A DNA stretch of 64,000 nucleotides from Paenibacillus sp. EZ-K15 (GTDB lineage Bacteria > Bacillota > Bacilli > Paenibacillales > Paenibacillaceae). The stretch spans positions 303,256 to 367,255 of the forward strand of contig NZ_PDHM01000018.1 in the NCBI RefSeq assembly GCF_002573715.1. The letters are read 5' to 3'. Each line of letters begins with the position of its first letter. Positions within the stretch are counted from its first letter, which is position 1. The notes beneath the pieces were generated by a model. It was not told the DNA's origin and ran no database searches. It saw nothing but the letters and a program-made list of their open reading frames with translations. The position numbers were made by a program, and so were the translations under genes. Shown piece after piece: positions 33,449-42,962 of the stretch.

Positions 33449-35530
33449 TTATCTATTGTCCCCTGTTTCGTCCTCGCCGCTATCCTTCTTCTGCTCTTCT
33501 GATTTCTTCGGATGCGGCGTTCCATCAAGTCCGTAGACTTCGTCATAAGCGTCGAATATTTTCCTCGCAATCGGCGCGGCGCTTTGCGAGCCGAAGCCGC
33601 CTTCCGGCACAACGACGGCCACCGCCAGCTTCGGATTATCGCGCGGCGCAAAGGCGATGAAAACGCCATTATCAATCTTCTGCCACGTTCCATTCACTTT
33701 AGCCTCCTGCTCGGAGGTTCCTGTTTTGCGGGCAAAATCATATTTAAAATCATCGAAGGCTGCCAGCCCCTGCGTATTCATTCCCCGCTTAATGGTCTGC
33801 CAATGCGCTTTGGGGAATTCGACCTTGTTCAGGACCTCGCGACCGAATTCCTTGACAACGTTGCCCTCCTGATCCGTGATTTTGCTGACCAGCTGCGGCT
33901 TGACCCGCTTGCCTTCATTCGCCAGCATGACGGTGTATTGAGCAAGCTGCAGCGGGGTGTATTTCCCCATCTGCCCGAAGGATGCATAGGCTAAAGCTGC
34001 CAGATTACTTCCCGCTGCCTTCGTATTGGTATACTCCCCACGGCCCTCTAGTTCCCCTGGCAAACCGCTTCCCGTATTGACACCAAGCCCAAACTGCTTC
34101 ATATATTGACCCCAGACCTCAACGCCCTTCTCCCCACCATACTTATTGACTAGCTTTTTGCCAATCATATCGATCATAAAAGCATTCGAGGATTGCTGGA
34201 TTGCTAACTGCGGCTTGATAGGTCCATTTCGATGGCCGCTCGAGTTGGAAATTTTCGTTTCGCTTCCTTCTCTGCCAATTGATGCATAACCCTGATCAGG
34301 ATACGTTTCGTTCAAGCCAAATAACCCCTCATTCAGCCCGATCAACACGGTCAGCGGCTTAATAACGGAACCGAGATAGATCATGGATTCAAACCCGTTT
34401 CCCGAGCGACCTGATCCATAAATCGTAATCGTGCCGTTTCCTGACGCGTCCACGATATCCGGCGTAATCTTACCACCATTTACCCGCACATTCGAGTCGT
34501 AATCCGGCATGCTCGCCATCGCGACTACATTACCGGTATCCACCTCCATGGCGACCGCATATCCAGTTAAGGCATCCTTATGCAGCTTACCCGATACCGG
34601 ATGGGTATGAAGGTATTGGAGCTGATCCATAATGGCCTGCTCCGTGGCAAGCTGAATGTCTTTATGAATCGTGGTATGAATATTATGGCCTTTTTCAGGA
34701 GCGACCATCGTCGGTACGCCGTCCACCATATTCTGCGGATTGATCGGAATACTGAGATACCCGCTCTTGCCGCGCAGTTCTTCCTGAAACATCCGCTCCA
34801 ATCCGTCATAGCCAATCCACTCTTCTTCCGTGTAGATCAAGCCGGGATTCTTCTGATCCTTGTTGCTTTGATCAATAGCCTCATAATCCTTAAGGCCTTT
34901 AGAGCCTTTGAACTTCTTTAGATATCCGATCGTCTGAACGGCCACCGTATCCGGGTCATAGTGCCTTACGTTCTCCTCCACGATCTGGATGCCGGGAAAC
35001 TTGGCTCGGTTCTCCATGAAATAAGCGATCTCTTCCTTCGTCAAATCGGATTTGATTCGTCTGGGTTCATAACCATGCTGCTTGTTATATTCCAAATCCA
35101 GTTCGTCCATCACTTTTTGGACGGTCATCGGTTCCAGGTCCGGATCCCCATACTTGTTAAACGCCTGGACCAGCCGCTTCGCCATCTCCTCCGCTTCCGG
35201 CCGGTTTTCTTTTCCCTTGTCCGTCTTTTTGCTGTAATCTTTCATGAGCGTGATATATAAAGAGTTTGAAGCCGTAGAATAAGCAAGCTTGGTGCCGGAC
35301 GCATCGATAATGGATCCCCGGATCGGCTGCAGCGGGAAGTGTTTCTGCTCTCCTCCGGTTTCCTGACTCGCAAGCTCGGGTCCCTCAACGAACTGCAAAA
35401 TGGCCATTCGAACGATAATGACGCAAAAGATAAGAAAAGCACTAAAAAAGAAAATATTGATCCGTCCATTGAATCTGCGTTTCATTTCCGCTTCATCTGG
35501 TACGTCCTTATAAGGTTTAAAGCCTATCAC
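33449..35530 (-). CDS. Class B penicillin-binding protein (peptidoglycan transpeptidase)
   Basis: A 693-residue protein with an N-terminal membrane anchor (INIFFFSAFLIFCVIIVRMA), a PBP dimer domain beginning PIRGSIIDASG, and a transpeptidase domain with the three catalytic motifs in order: SVIK near residue 389, SSN near 448 and KTGT near 601. The insertion DLTKEEIAYFMENRAKFPGI is common to the Bacillus PbpA/PBP2a subgroup, so it probably acts in wall elongation. The start is a GTG at 35530 after AAAGGAG. The C-terminal tail is charged (PKKSEEQKKDSGEDETGDNR). Confidence 0.9.
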   Translation of the reverse strand: MIGFKPYKDVPDEAEMKRRFNGRINIFFFSAFLIFCVIIVRMAILQFVEGPELASQETGGEQKHFPLQPIRGSIIDASGTKLAYSTASNSLYITLMKDYSKKTDKGKENRPEAEEMAKRLVQAFNKYGDPDLEPMTVQKVMDELDLEYNKQHGYEPRRIKSDLTKEEIAYFMENRAKFPGIQIVEENVRHYDPDTVAVQTIGYLKKFKGSKGLKDYEAIDQSNKDQKNPGLIYTEEEWIGYDGLERMFQEELRGKSGYLSIPINPQNMVDGVPTMVAPEKGHNIHTTIHKDIQLATEQAIMDQLQYLHTHPVSGKLHKDALTGYAVAMEVDTGNVVAMASMPDYDSNVRVNGGKITPDIVDASGNGTITIYGSGRSGNGFESMIYLGSVIKPLTVLIGLNEGLFGLNETYPDQGYASIGREGSETKISNSSGHRNGPIKPQLAIQQSSNAFMIDMIGKKLVNKYGGEKGVEVWGQYMKQFGLGVNTGSGLPGELEGRGEYTNTKAAGSNLAALAYASFGQMGKYTPLQLAQYTVMLANEGKRVKPQLVSKITDQEGNVVKEFGREVLNKVEFPKAHWQTIKRGMNTQGLAAFDDFKYDFARKTGTSEQEAKVNGTWQKIDNGVFIAFAPRDNPKLAVAVVVPEGGFGSQSAAPIARKIFDAYDEVYGLDGTPHPKKSEEQKKDSGEDETGDNR

Positions 35531-35557
35531 ATTTTCTACGCTCCTTTGTTATATGGA

Positions 35558-36175
35558 TTAATCCAGCCAAGTTGGCAAATGTGGCTGTTTCTCGAATTCG
35601 AAGATTCGCTGTAATTGTTCCTTCGTATTTCGTTCCTCAGACAGCGGAGGCAGTTCGTCCTGCGCGAAAAAACCGACCGCGGACGTCTCGGTCCCCACAC
35701 CTGCAGTTCCGCCCGTAATGTCGCAATGAATGAACATTTTGTATACATGGAAGGCCGATGGCGGATGGTTATGAAATTTCTTATCTAATACGGCCAGAAG
35801 CCTCCCTGCACGCACGTCGTAACCGGCCTCTTCCTTCACTTCCTTCACCACGACCTCCGCTGGCGATAGACCGATGTCCGCCCATCCTCCCGGCAGCGCC
35901 CAAGCCCCGTCGGCCTTTTCCTTCACCAGCAGCAGCTTCCCCTCTTGAAAAATAACGCCACGGACATCCACCTTCGGCGTTTGGTATCCGGTTTCACTCG
36001 CAAACAGCGTACGAATCTTCTCATCGCCCGCTTCGGTATACTCCTGCATGATCTTGATGCTGAGCTCCCTTAGCTGCTCAAACCGTTCCTTGTCATAGAC
36101 ATCCCTCGTATATTCCAGTCCGGCCTGGCTGATCGCCTGTATCTCTTTTGCCCAATCCAACCATTTCAGTGTCAT
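35558..36175 (-). CDS. NUDIX hydrolase with N-terminal NUDIX-associated domain
   Basis: A 205-residue protein. The first ~65 residues (LKWLDWAKEIQAISQAGLEY) form the helical Nudix_N domain found in Bacillus ADP-sugar/phosphocholine-type NUDIX enzymes. The NUDIX box GGWADIGLSPAEVVVKEVKE then EAG follows near residue 95. I take the ATG at 36175 after GAGGGATG, dropping an unsupported 28-residue extension. The substrate is unknown. It lies 27 bases upstream of the penicillin-binding protein gene in the same direction. Confidence 0.85.
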   Translation of the reverse strand: MTLKWLDWAKEIQAISQAGLEYTRDVYDKERFEQLRELSIKIMQEYTEAGDEKIRTLFASETGYQTPKVDVRGVIFQEGKLLLVKEKADGAWALPGGWADIGLSPAEVVVKEVKEEAGYDVRAGRLLAVLDKKFHNHPPSAFHVYKMFIHCDITGGTAGVGTETSAVGFFAQDELPPLSEERNTKEQLQRIFEFEKQPHLPTWLD

Positions 36176-36321
36176 AGATTCATCCCTCTTCGATATCTTC
36201 TCATCATATATAACGCCTGCTACCCACGATTGGTTTATAATGGAAGTGTTTGATTTCAAAATTATAACATATTTTCCGACTGATTATGAGACGAGTTGAT
36301 ATATTAAGGAGGCTTTATTTT

Positions 36322-36810
36322 ATGAAGAAAACCCGATCGGTTCTATATGTTATCCTGCTAATCGTTGTGTTCGGTACGGGGTATTATGTCGGATCGAGGT
36401 CAGAGAATTTAAAACCGATCTCAAAGGAAAATGCCCGCAAAGCCATCCAAACCCTGTGGGTGAAATCCGCCGAACCTCCGTTGCCCAAGGTGACAATCGA
36501 CGGCACCGACATCGCGGTGCAGCGAAGCGGGTACCTTTACTCATGGTGTAACGGGGATAAGTGTTCGATGACGGATGCAGCTCAGCCAGAGCTGAAGGAT
36601 ATAACACCTGTTGTAGTCAAAGGCGGCGTGGACATCAAAACAACGCCACCCGAAGGAATTAATGGATTCACCATTCAAAACCTAACGGATCCTGATAACG
36701 ACGGATATACCGTACCGACTGAACCGGGCTCGTACCTGTACGAAATTCACTGTACATGGCCTCTGGAGCAGGGACGCGCCAGCTTTTATTTTGCGGTAAC
36801 GGTCCAATAG
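36322..36810 (+). CDS. Membrane-anchored hypothetical protein
   Basis: A 162-residue protein with an N-terminal anchor (SVLYVILLIVVFGTGYYVG), then an extracytoplasmic domain with two cysteines close together (SWCNGDKCSM) and a third in EIHCTWPLEQGRASFYFAV. The start is the ATG at 36322 after AAGGAGG. The beta-rich pattern with a C-terminal FYFAVTV strand suggests a small Ig-like or cell-surface domain. I do not recognise a family. It is divergent from the NUDIX gene. Confidence 0.65.
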   Translation: MKKTRSVLYVILLIVVFGTGYYVGSRSENLKPISKENARKAIQTLWVKSAEPPLPKVTIDGTDIAVQRSGYLYSWCNGDKCSMTDAAQPELKDITPVVVKGGVDIKTTPPEGINGFTIQNLTDPDNDGYTVPTEPGSYLYEIHCTWPLEQGRASFYFAVTVQ

Positions 36811-36845
36811 GGTAAGCAGCTCAACTAAAGCGATATCAGTAGACA

Positions 36846-36880
36846 TAAAAAAAGATGACCTCGACGAATTCGAGGCCATC
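36846..36880 (-). terminator. Terminator downstream of the potassium-channel-like gene
   Basis: GATGACCTCGA and TCGAGGCCATC pair with one mismatch around a CGAAT loop. On the minus strand a run of T residues follows (complement of AAAAAAAG). It also faces the 3' end of the membrane-anchored protein gene. Confidence 0.65.
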
Positions 36881-36968
36881 TGCTTGCTAGCTAAGTCCAA
36901 GGCTGTTTTCTATGAACCTTCTACAAATCGGGTCCCAGTTCAAACGCATGGCTGTTTCCTTTTTGCTA

Positions 36969-37319
36969 TTAGGAATTCTTTCTGTCCTTCTCATCCCTTT
37001 GATTCGTTCGGATTAAGGCATACGCCAATTGTCCGGCCATCCCAAGGAATAAACCCGTACCGACGACAATATAGACCATCGTGAATGTTTTACCAAGCGG
37101 CGTCTGCGGCACAAATTCCGGGTGACCTACCGTGCTCAAAGTCACCACGCAGAAATATAGAGCGTCCAGCACGGATAACCCTTCCTGCCTGGTATAAAAC
37201 ATCGTACCCGATAACAGCATAATGACAATCAGTACAAACAGCGCTACAAAATACCGCTGCTTAAACGCTCGAAACAGACCGCTGAAGAGGCGTTTTAACG
37301 TCAGCAAAAAAGATATCAT
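36969..37319 (-). CDS. Two-helix potassium-channel-family protein with atypical filter
   Basis: A 116-residue protein with two membrane helices (YFVALFVLIVIMLLSGTMFY and FTMVYIVVGTGLFLGMAGQL) and a pore loop between them (ALYFCVVTLSTVGHPEF). This is the Ion_trans_2 layout of KcsA-like channels, but the filter reads TVGHPE in place of TVGYGD. It lacks an RCK domain. GGACGG precedes the ATG. It may conduct poorly selectively or be a regulated variant; transport is inferred from fold only. Confidence 0.75.
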   Translation of the reverse strand: MISFLLTLKRLFSGLFRAFKQRYFVALFVLIVIMLLSGTMFYTRQEGLSVLDALYFCVVTLSTVGHPEFVPQTPLGKTFTMVYIVVGTGLFLGMAGQLAYALIRTNQRDEKDRKNS

Positions 37320-37420
37320 CCGAAAACCGTCCTATTCTATAACTGGAGTATACGTTACATAAATCACATACAGCTATTATATCAGCGTTTTATCCCCTGC
37401 GGCCATCCACACTTAGAGGC

Positions 37421-40400
37421 TTAACCCTGAAGCGTCAGCAGCTCCCGGATTTCCGCCTCGGTCCAGCTTGGAAGCGACTCTTCTCCCGGTTGAACCAGTT
37501 CCTCGATCAGATCCTTCTTCTTCTGCTGCAGGGCGACCATTTTATCCTCGATGGTATCCTGAGCCACCAGCCGTATCACCTGCACAACCTTCTTCTGTCC
37601 GATGCGATGTGCCCTGTCCGTCGCCTGCTGCTCTACAGCAGGGTTCCACCACAGGTCATACAAGATCACCGTATCGGCCCCGGTCAGGTTAAGCCCCGTT
37701 CCGCCTGCCTTCAGCGATATGAGGAACACTTCCCGTTCTCCTTCGTTGAAGCGTTCGCACAGCTTCACTCGCTCCGATGCCGGAGTCTGTCCATCCAAGT
37801 AGAAAAACGGGATCCCCCGATATCCGAGCTCCCCGGCAATCAGATTCAGCATCCCCGTAAACTGAGAGAATACCAGCATCCGTCTTCCCGCAAGACGACA
37901 TTCTTCAATGGTTTCCAGAAGCTGCTCAAACTTGGCCGAACTTCCCTCATAGCCCTCCACGAAAAGGGCCGGGTGACAGCAGATCTGACGCAGACGGGTA
38001 ATGCCCGCCAGGATGCGAATCCGGCTTTTCTGAAAGCCATCCTGCGCCAAATGCTTGAGCGTCTCCTGCCTTAACTTCGCAAGATAGGCGGTATACAGCT
38101 TCTTCTGTTCGATCAGCAGGCCCGATGCCTGAACCGTCTCGATCTTCTCCGGCAGCTCCTTGAGCACATCTGATTTCAGTCTGCGAAGCAGGAAAGGACG
38201 CACCCGCCTCATCACGGTTTCTTTCGGCAATTCCTGAAACGTTTTTCGATCTCCAAAGAGTGCCGGGAAAACGGCATCATATATGGACCATAGTTCCTCA
38301 AGTCGGTTCTCGACCGGGGTACCTGTCAGCGCAAACCGATAACGGGCATGCAGCGTTTTGACAACCTGAGCCGTTTGCGTTGCGTAATTTTTGAAGAATT
38401 GGGCTTCATCCAGAATTAACGTTAAGAACGGCAGCTTTGCATAGCGTTCAACGTCCCTGCGGAGCAGCGGATAAGAAGTAATGATAACATCTGCATTCCC
38501 CGCATTCTGTATAATCTTAGCCCGCTCGGTCTGCGTACCATCGGCAATGACGGCCTTGATCTCGGGCGCAAACTTCAGGAGCTCATTATGCCAGTTATAG
38601 AGCAAAGAGGCCGGCGCCACGATGAGTGCAGGTTCGTTACGTTCTCTGATCTCCGGAAGTACTGACAGAATGAAAGCAATGCTCTGAATCGTTTTACCGA
38701 GGCCCATATCATCGGCCAAGATACCGCCGAAGCGGTAGTGGGCCATCGTCTTCATCCATTGGAAACCAAACTTCTGATAATCCCGGAGGACCGTTTCAAG
38801 ACTCGGCGGCACGGCAAAATCCAAATGATCCGGATTCTTCACATGCTGCAGCATTTGGCGCAAGGATCGGCCAAGCTGGACCGTTGATCCCGAATCTTCC
38901 CAATCCAGCAGCTGAAGTCCTTGGACTGCCGGCATTTTGAACTGTGTGCCCTCCCCTTCGTATAACCAAGGCCCTACCCGGTTCATTAAGGCAACCATGG
39001 CCTGGAACTCGGCGCTTTCCAGCGGAAGCAGCGCTCCGTTTCGCAACCGGTGATATTTGCGTTTTTCTTCAAGCGATTTGACGATCTCCCGAATTTCGGC
39101 TTCTCGAATCCCCTCCATATCAAACTTCAATTCAAGCCAATCCGTCCGTTCGTCGACCTCCACCCGCACCTTGGCTCCCATCGGTTCAGTAAGCACCCGT
39201 TCCTTCACAGCCGTCGTTGCATAAACAACCAGCAGCTTCTCCAGCTGCGGGATCGTATGATACAGGAAATCGTATTCGGCATCCTCATCGTTCATGAAAA
39301 AACCGCCATCGGTCTTGGCAAAGGAGGCGTTCTCCATGAGCTCAAGAATCCGCTGCTCCTGCTTTCCGTCGCGAACGAGGATCGAGCTGCTGCTGCGTAT
39401 GGCGCGATGTCCCTCCAACGGATTAATGGTGATTTCTCCGTATTGAAATTCGAGTCCGGCCAAAAGCCGGCCACGCACCCGGTCCAGATAAAGCTTCGCT
39501 TTTAAAGGCGTTTTGACAATGCGGTCAGATACAGTTTGTGCCACATGGACACTTCCAAGCTTCATCAGTCCCGGAACCACACGCTCCATAATGGACTCCA
39601 TCATCTCAGGTTGAATCCGGATATGCGGTTTATTCGCATTCTCAAGCAGCTGCTTCATCTCGGAGAGTCTTCTGCAAGCATCCAATTCAAGCTGAATGAG
39701 CTTACCGTCCACAATGACGAGTCCGTAACTTTCCAGAACGATCATTCGCTCCAGTCCCTCGATCTTCATCAGGTATTGATCATCCCCGGCTTCATCAAAC
39801 TCGAATTGTAGGGGGATCGGATCTTGAACAAATTCCAGCTTATCCGTGAGGATCCCGTCCAAAGACAACAGGGAATGGTTCGAATGGGACAATCGTTCCC
39901 TTACTTGGGGCCAAAAAGTGGGAGGAATAATCAGCATTCGGTCACCGCTTCCGTGTTTGCCATGCGGAGCATACATGTCCAGTGACTGTTTAAACATGCT
40001 TTCATGCTCGTATACACGAATCAGCTCCTGGAGAATATCATCATCCTCCTTTTTAAAGCTGTGCAGCTCCGGATCGTACGTAAAATTCTTCGTGAACATG
40101 CAGGTTTTGCCGTGTTTTACACACGCCAGAAACTCTCGAATCCGCTGCACGATATACAATCGTTTCTTACCTATACGCAATTCAACGCCGAACAAGTATT
40201 TCCGATTTCCGTAAGGATATAACTTGAAAATGAACTCCATTTCCAGAACTTCTCGGGTGTCAAACCTGGACGTTGCCGTGGCCCTCCGGCCTTCGGAATA
40301 AGAGAACAATCCGAGCAGCTGGCTGCTGAGCAGCGCATCCTGTTCCCCTTCGTCCGAGCTTCTGTCATGCCCCGGGGAGTACCGAGGTGTTAATTGCCCG

Positions 40401-40756
40401 TCTTCTGTATTTCCGCTACCAGAAGGATGTAATAACGATGGATAAGGGCGCATTGGAGCTTCCACCGTTTGCTCAATATCACGGATGTTCAAGAGCAGAG
40501 CCGCAATATGTCTGCACCGCTTCCGGGAGAATCCATAATCGATGCAGCTGCATTCGGTGAATACATCCCCGTTCGAGTCAATCTCGGCATAGGCGATACC
40601 CGACTCCTGATCCGTCACTTCTGCCTCGTATTTTCGAGTGTCCGGATCTTGTTTCAGCATCTTTACATGTCCATCTCTATATAAAACCCCGCCACGATCG
40701 TAGGAGGTCTTTCCGCATAATAGTTTGATCACCCGTTCGGTCAGCTGGTAACCCAT
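37421..40756 (-). CDS. SWIM zinc finger / SNF2-family helicase
   Basis: A 1111-residue ATPase. A SWIM zinc finger (CSCIDYGFSRKRCRH, C-x-C...C-x-H) lies near residues 55-70. A long SNF2-associated region follows. The helicase core begins near 650 with LRDYQKFGFQWMK, Walker A ADDMGLGKTIQS near 680, DEAQ box LILDEAQFF, GTPVENRLEELWS, then motifs V/VI LKAGGTGLNLT and QATDRAHRIGQKK. Such proteins translocate on double-stranded DNA and remodel complexes; the cellular role in Firmicutes is unclear. The ATG at 40756 follows AAGGG; it is transcribed alone. Confidence 0.9.
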   Translation of the reverse strand: MGYQLTERVIKLLCGKTSYDRGGVLYRDGHVKMLKQDPDTRKYEAEVTDQESGIAYAEIDSNGDVFTECSCIDYGFSRKRCRHIAALLLNIRDIEQTVEAPMRPYPSLLHPSGSGNTEDGQLTPRYSPGHDRSSDEGEQDALLSSQLLGLFSYSEGRRATATSRFDTREVLEMEFIFKLYPYGNRKYLFGVELRIGKKRLYIVQRIREFLACVKHGKTCMFTKNFTYDPELHSFKKEDDDILQELIRVYEHESMFKQSLDMYAPHGKHGSGDRMLIIPPTFWPQVRERLSHSNHSLLSLDGILTDKLEFVQDPIPLQFEFDEAGDDQYLMKIEGLERMIVLESYGLVIVDGKLIQLELDACRRLSEMKQLLENANKPHIRIQPEMMESIMERVVPGLMKLGSVHVAQTVSDRIVKTPLKAKLYLDRVRGRLLAGLEFQYGEITINPLEGHRAIRSSSSILVRDGKQEQRILELMENASFAKTDGGFFMNDEDAEYDFLYHTIPQLEKLLVVYATTAVKERVLTEPMGAKVRVEVDERTDWLELKFDMEGIREAEIREIVKSLEEKRKYHRLRNGALLPLESAEFQAMVALMNRVGPWLYEGEGTQFKMPAVQGLQLLDWEDSGSTVQLGRSLRQMLQHVKNPDHLDFAVPPSLETVLRDYQKFGFQWMKTMAHYRFGGILADDMGLGKTIQSIAFILSVLPEIRERNEPALIVAPASLLYNWHNELLKFAPEIKAVIADGTQTERAKIIQNAGNADVIITSYPLLRRDVERYAKLPFLTLILDEAQFFKNYATQTAQVVKTLHARYRFALTGTPVENRLEELWSIYDAVFPALFGDRKTFQELPKETVMRRVRPFLLRRLKSDVLKELPEKIETVQASGLLIEQKKLYTAYLAKLRQETLKHLAQDGFQKSRIRILAGITRLRQICCHPALFVEGYEGSSAKFEQLLETIEECRLAGRRMLVFSQFTGMLNLIAGELGYRGIPFFYLDGQTPASERVKLCERFNEGEREVFLISLKAGGTGLNLTGADTVILYDLWWNPAVEQQATDRAHRIGQKKVVQVIRLVAQDTIEDKMVALQQKKKDLIEELVQPGEESLPSWTEAEIRELLTLQG

Positions 40757-40838
40757 AACCACAATCCCTTCTCTATTTACTGCTAAAAAACAGTATACCA
40801 TTTTGTGCGGAAAGGCTAGTAATGCAGAAGGGCGATAT

Positions 40839-40882
40839 AAGAAAAACGTCTATCGACGTACATTCTCAGAAATGTTTTTCTT
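40839..40882. repeat. Inverted repeat upstream of the helicase gene
   Basis: AAGAAAAAC (40839-40847) pairs with GTTTTTCTT (40874-40882), with an inner CGTC/GACG hairpin. It lies between the helicase promoter region and the end of a small membrane protein gene. It ends in no clear T-run for either gene, so its role is unknown. Confidence 0.4.
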
Positions 40883-40930
40883 GCGATCTTGAGGAAGGCG
40901 CATGCTTCGAAGTTTATACGATCTGATTCC

Positions 40931-40963
40931 AAAAAAAAGAACTCGCCGCTACGGCAAGTTCTT
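40931..40963 (-). terminator. Terminator of the small membrane protein gene
   Basis: AAGAACT plus GCCG pairs with CGGC plus AGTTCTT around a CTA loop, with a long T-run on the minus strand. The stem overlaps the last codons of the gene ending at 40949. Confidence 0.75.
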
Positions 40964-41251
40964 GCGCTGCTTCTCATCATACCGGATCAATCGATCATAA
41001 CGCTTGTTATTCCCACTCCATGCCCCGTTAGATATGATGAAACCGACAATCATATAGATTGGAAAATAATAATAGTATCTCACTACAAAATGTTCCGGCG
41101 TAAACTTGTCCTGATCAAGGAGCCCGGTCGCAGCAGCCCATACAACATATAAAAACATGCCGTGAGCTAGTCCTCGGGAAAGCACGAATTTGCCTTTTCC
41201 CTTCTCCCGAATCGCCGTCCATTTACGATAAAATCGCTCGTCTCGATCCAT
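40949..41251 (-). CDS. Small membrane protein, function unknown
   Basis: A 100-residue protein. A basic N-terminus (RFYRKWTAIREKGKGK) precedes two hydrophobic segments, GMFLYVVWAAATGLL and YYYYFPIYMIVGFIISNGAW, and a charged tail. GGAGGGG precedes the ATG. It follows the GNAT gene by 21 bases in the same direction, so the two form an operon. No known family is recognised. Confidence 0.7.
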   Translation of the reverse strand: MDRDERFYRKWTAIREKGKGKFVLSRGLAHGMFLYVVWAAATGLLDQDKFTPEHFVVRYYYYFPIYMIVGFIISNGAWSGNNKRYDRLIRYDEKQRKNLP

Positions 41252-41272
41252 CCAACCCCTCCGCTTCGTGGC

Positions 41273-41782
41273 TTAGATACGTTTGTAATACAGCACCGTC
41301 CCGTCCAGTTCGCCGTTAGAGGAAAGGGCATAATCGGGTATGACTCCAGCTTGGATGTAACCCAGAGACTGATACAGCTTGTTGGAGGGGTCCCCCTCCC
41401 GGGTATCTAAGACCAGCAAGGTTCTACCCTCTTGCTTTGCTTTCGGCTCCAGATGCAGCATCAACGCTCTGCCGATGCCGCCGCGACGGGATGCAGGATC
41501 CACCATCAGTTTCGCTACCTCGGCCCGGTGTCTACCATTCGCCTTCATGGCGCACTGCAGCTGAACCGTGCCGATCATCTGCCCATCCTGCATGGCAACC
41601 CACAGGGTAACCCCTGGGCCAAGTACATCCTCCCAGTAAGCGAAAGCTTCATCGTAAGACAGCGGAGCTAAGAATCCTACCGATGCCCCATTTTCTACTA
41701 CCCGAATCAATAATTCCGTTAATTGATGATGCATGTCGGTTTCTAATGGATCTACTTCTATAATCGTAAACGCAGGGTTCAT
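41273..41782 (-). CDS. GNAT family N-acetyltransferase
   Basis: A 169-residue GNAT enzyme with VAKLMVDPASRRGGIGRALM (motif A, about residues 88-108), then LLVLDTREGDPSNKLYQSLG, the usual motif B ending. The ATG at 41782 follows GAGGGAGTG; an in-frame extension upstream is unsupported. Substrate unknown. It heads an operon with a small membrane protein. Confidence 0.85.
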   Translation of the reverse strand: MNPAFTIIEVDPLETDMHHQLTELLIRVVENGASVGFLAPLSYDEAFAYWEDVLGPGVTLWVAMQDGQMIGTVQLQCAMKANGRHRAEVAKLMVDPASRRGGIGRALMLHLEPKAKQEGRTLLVLDTREGDPSNKLYQSLGYIQAGVIPDYALSSNGELDGTVLYYKRI

Positions 41783-41889
41783 TATAGGACACTCCCTCTC
41801 TCTCATATAATAAACTCATTCTATCCGTTCCGTTGGCATATGCAATCATTTTTTACGATGCGAAAACCACGACGCGCGTCAGAATCCTC

Positions 41890-42780
41890 TTATCGCTTCA
41901 AGATGTCAGCCAGTGCTTTATTCAACGTATCGTATGTAAAATGAAACCCTGCCTTGCAGAGTCTGTCCGGAATAACCCAGCGGCTCTTCAGCACGAGTTC
42001 CGTTTCGGTTTGAATAAGCCGGGCGCCCAGCTCAAGCAGCCATTTAGGTGACGGCAATCCCAATCTGCGATTCAATGAAAGCCGAAGCTGCTCCATCAGT
42101 TCCTTATTCGTAACCGGATAGGGAGACGCACAATTGAAAACCCCGCTCAGCTCTGCCCTCTCTTGTAAGAACAGAATCATGCGGTACAGATCCTCCACGT
42201 GGATCCAGCTGAACTTTTGCTTGCCCGTACCTTGAACGCCACCAAGTCCGTATTTTACCAAGTTAACATAAGGAGTCATGACGCCGCCGCCCGGCCCCAG
42301 TACGATGGCAATACGCAAAGCGATTTGTCTTGTTTGAGGCAGCGAGAATGAGAAGAAAGCGCGCTCCCATTCCTTGGCAACCTCGACGGAGAAGCCCGAG
42401 CCGATTTCGCCCTGCTCCTCCGTCATCGGCTTATCCTCGGCATGGCGATAAATCGTGGCCGTACTGGAATTAAACCATGTACGCGGAGGAGCATGGCATG
42501 CCTCGATGGCGCTGCCAAGTATATTCGTTGTATCTATTCTGGATTTCAGTATAAGCTCCTTGTTTTTCTCATCGTAACGGCAATTGACCGATTTACCTGC
42601 TAAATTAATCAGCATATCCGCCCCCTCCAGGGCAGCAACGATAGCTTCTTGATCGTTCCATGCGATATGACCATTCCGTCGGGATATCATAAGTACTTGT
42701 GTTTGCTGTTCATTCGTGAATTTTTTCGTAAGATAAGTTCCGATAAAACCAGTTCCACCGGCCAAAACGATCTTTTTCAT
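41890..42780 (-). CDS. TIGR01777-type NAD-dependent epimerase/dehydratase
   Basis: A 296-residue extended short-chain dehydrogenase-like protein. The N-terminal KKIVLAGGTGFIGTYL binds the dinucleotide, LINLAGKSVNCRY is the family hallmark, and RIAIVLGPGGGVM and SWIHVEDLYRMI follow. The C-terminal DUF1731 region (GLPSPKWLLELGARL, VIPDRLCKAGF) is diagnostic of the YfcH/TIGR01777 group. Substrate unknown. The ATG at 42780 has only a weak ribosome site. Confidence 0.9.
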   Translation of the reverse strand: MKKIVLAGGTGFIGTYLTKKFTNEQQTQVLMISRRNGHIAWNDQEAIVAALEGADMLINLAGKSVNCRYDEKNKELILKSRIDTTNILGSAIEACHAPPRTWFNSSTATIYRHAEDKPMTEEQGEIGSGFSVEVAKEWERAFFSFSLPQTRQIALRIAIVLGPGGGVMTPYVNLVKYGLGGVQGTGKQKFSWIHVEDLYRMILFLQERAELSGVFNCASPYPVTNKELMEQLRLSLNRRLGLPSPKWLLELGARLIQTETELVLKSRWVIPDRLCKAGFHFTYDTLNKALADILKR

Positions 42781-42962
42781 AGAATAGAATCAGCTCATTT
42801 CTCTTTGTTTTATCCACATAATAAACTTCTATGTTATCCATTGTTTCTTACAATATACCATTTCCTCAATAGAGAATAAAAAGAAAACACCTTCCTCATA
42901 GAAGATGTTCCATTCATATAGAACTCGCGGAATCGTAGGATGATTTCAGAAAATAATCGCAC

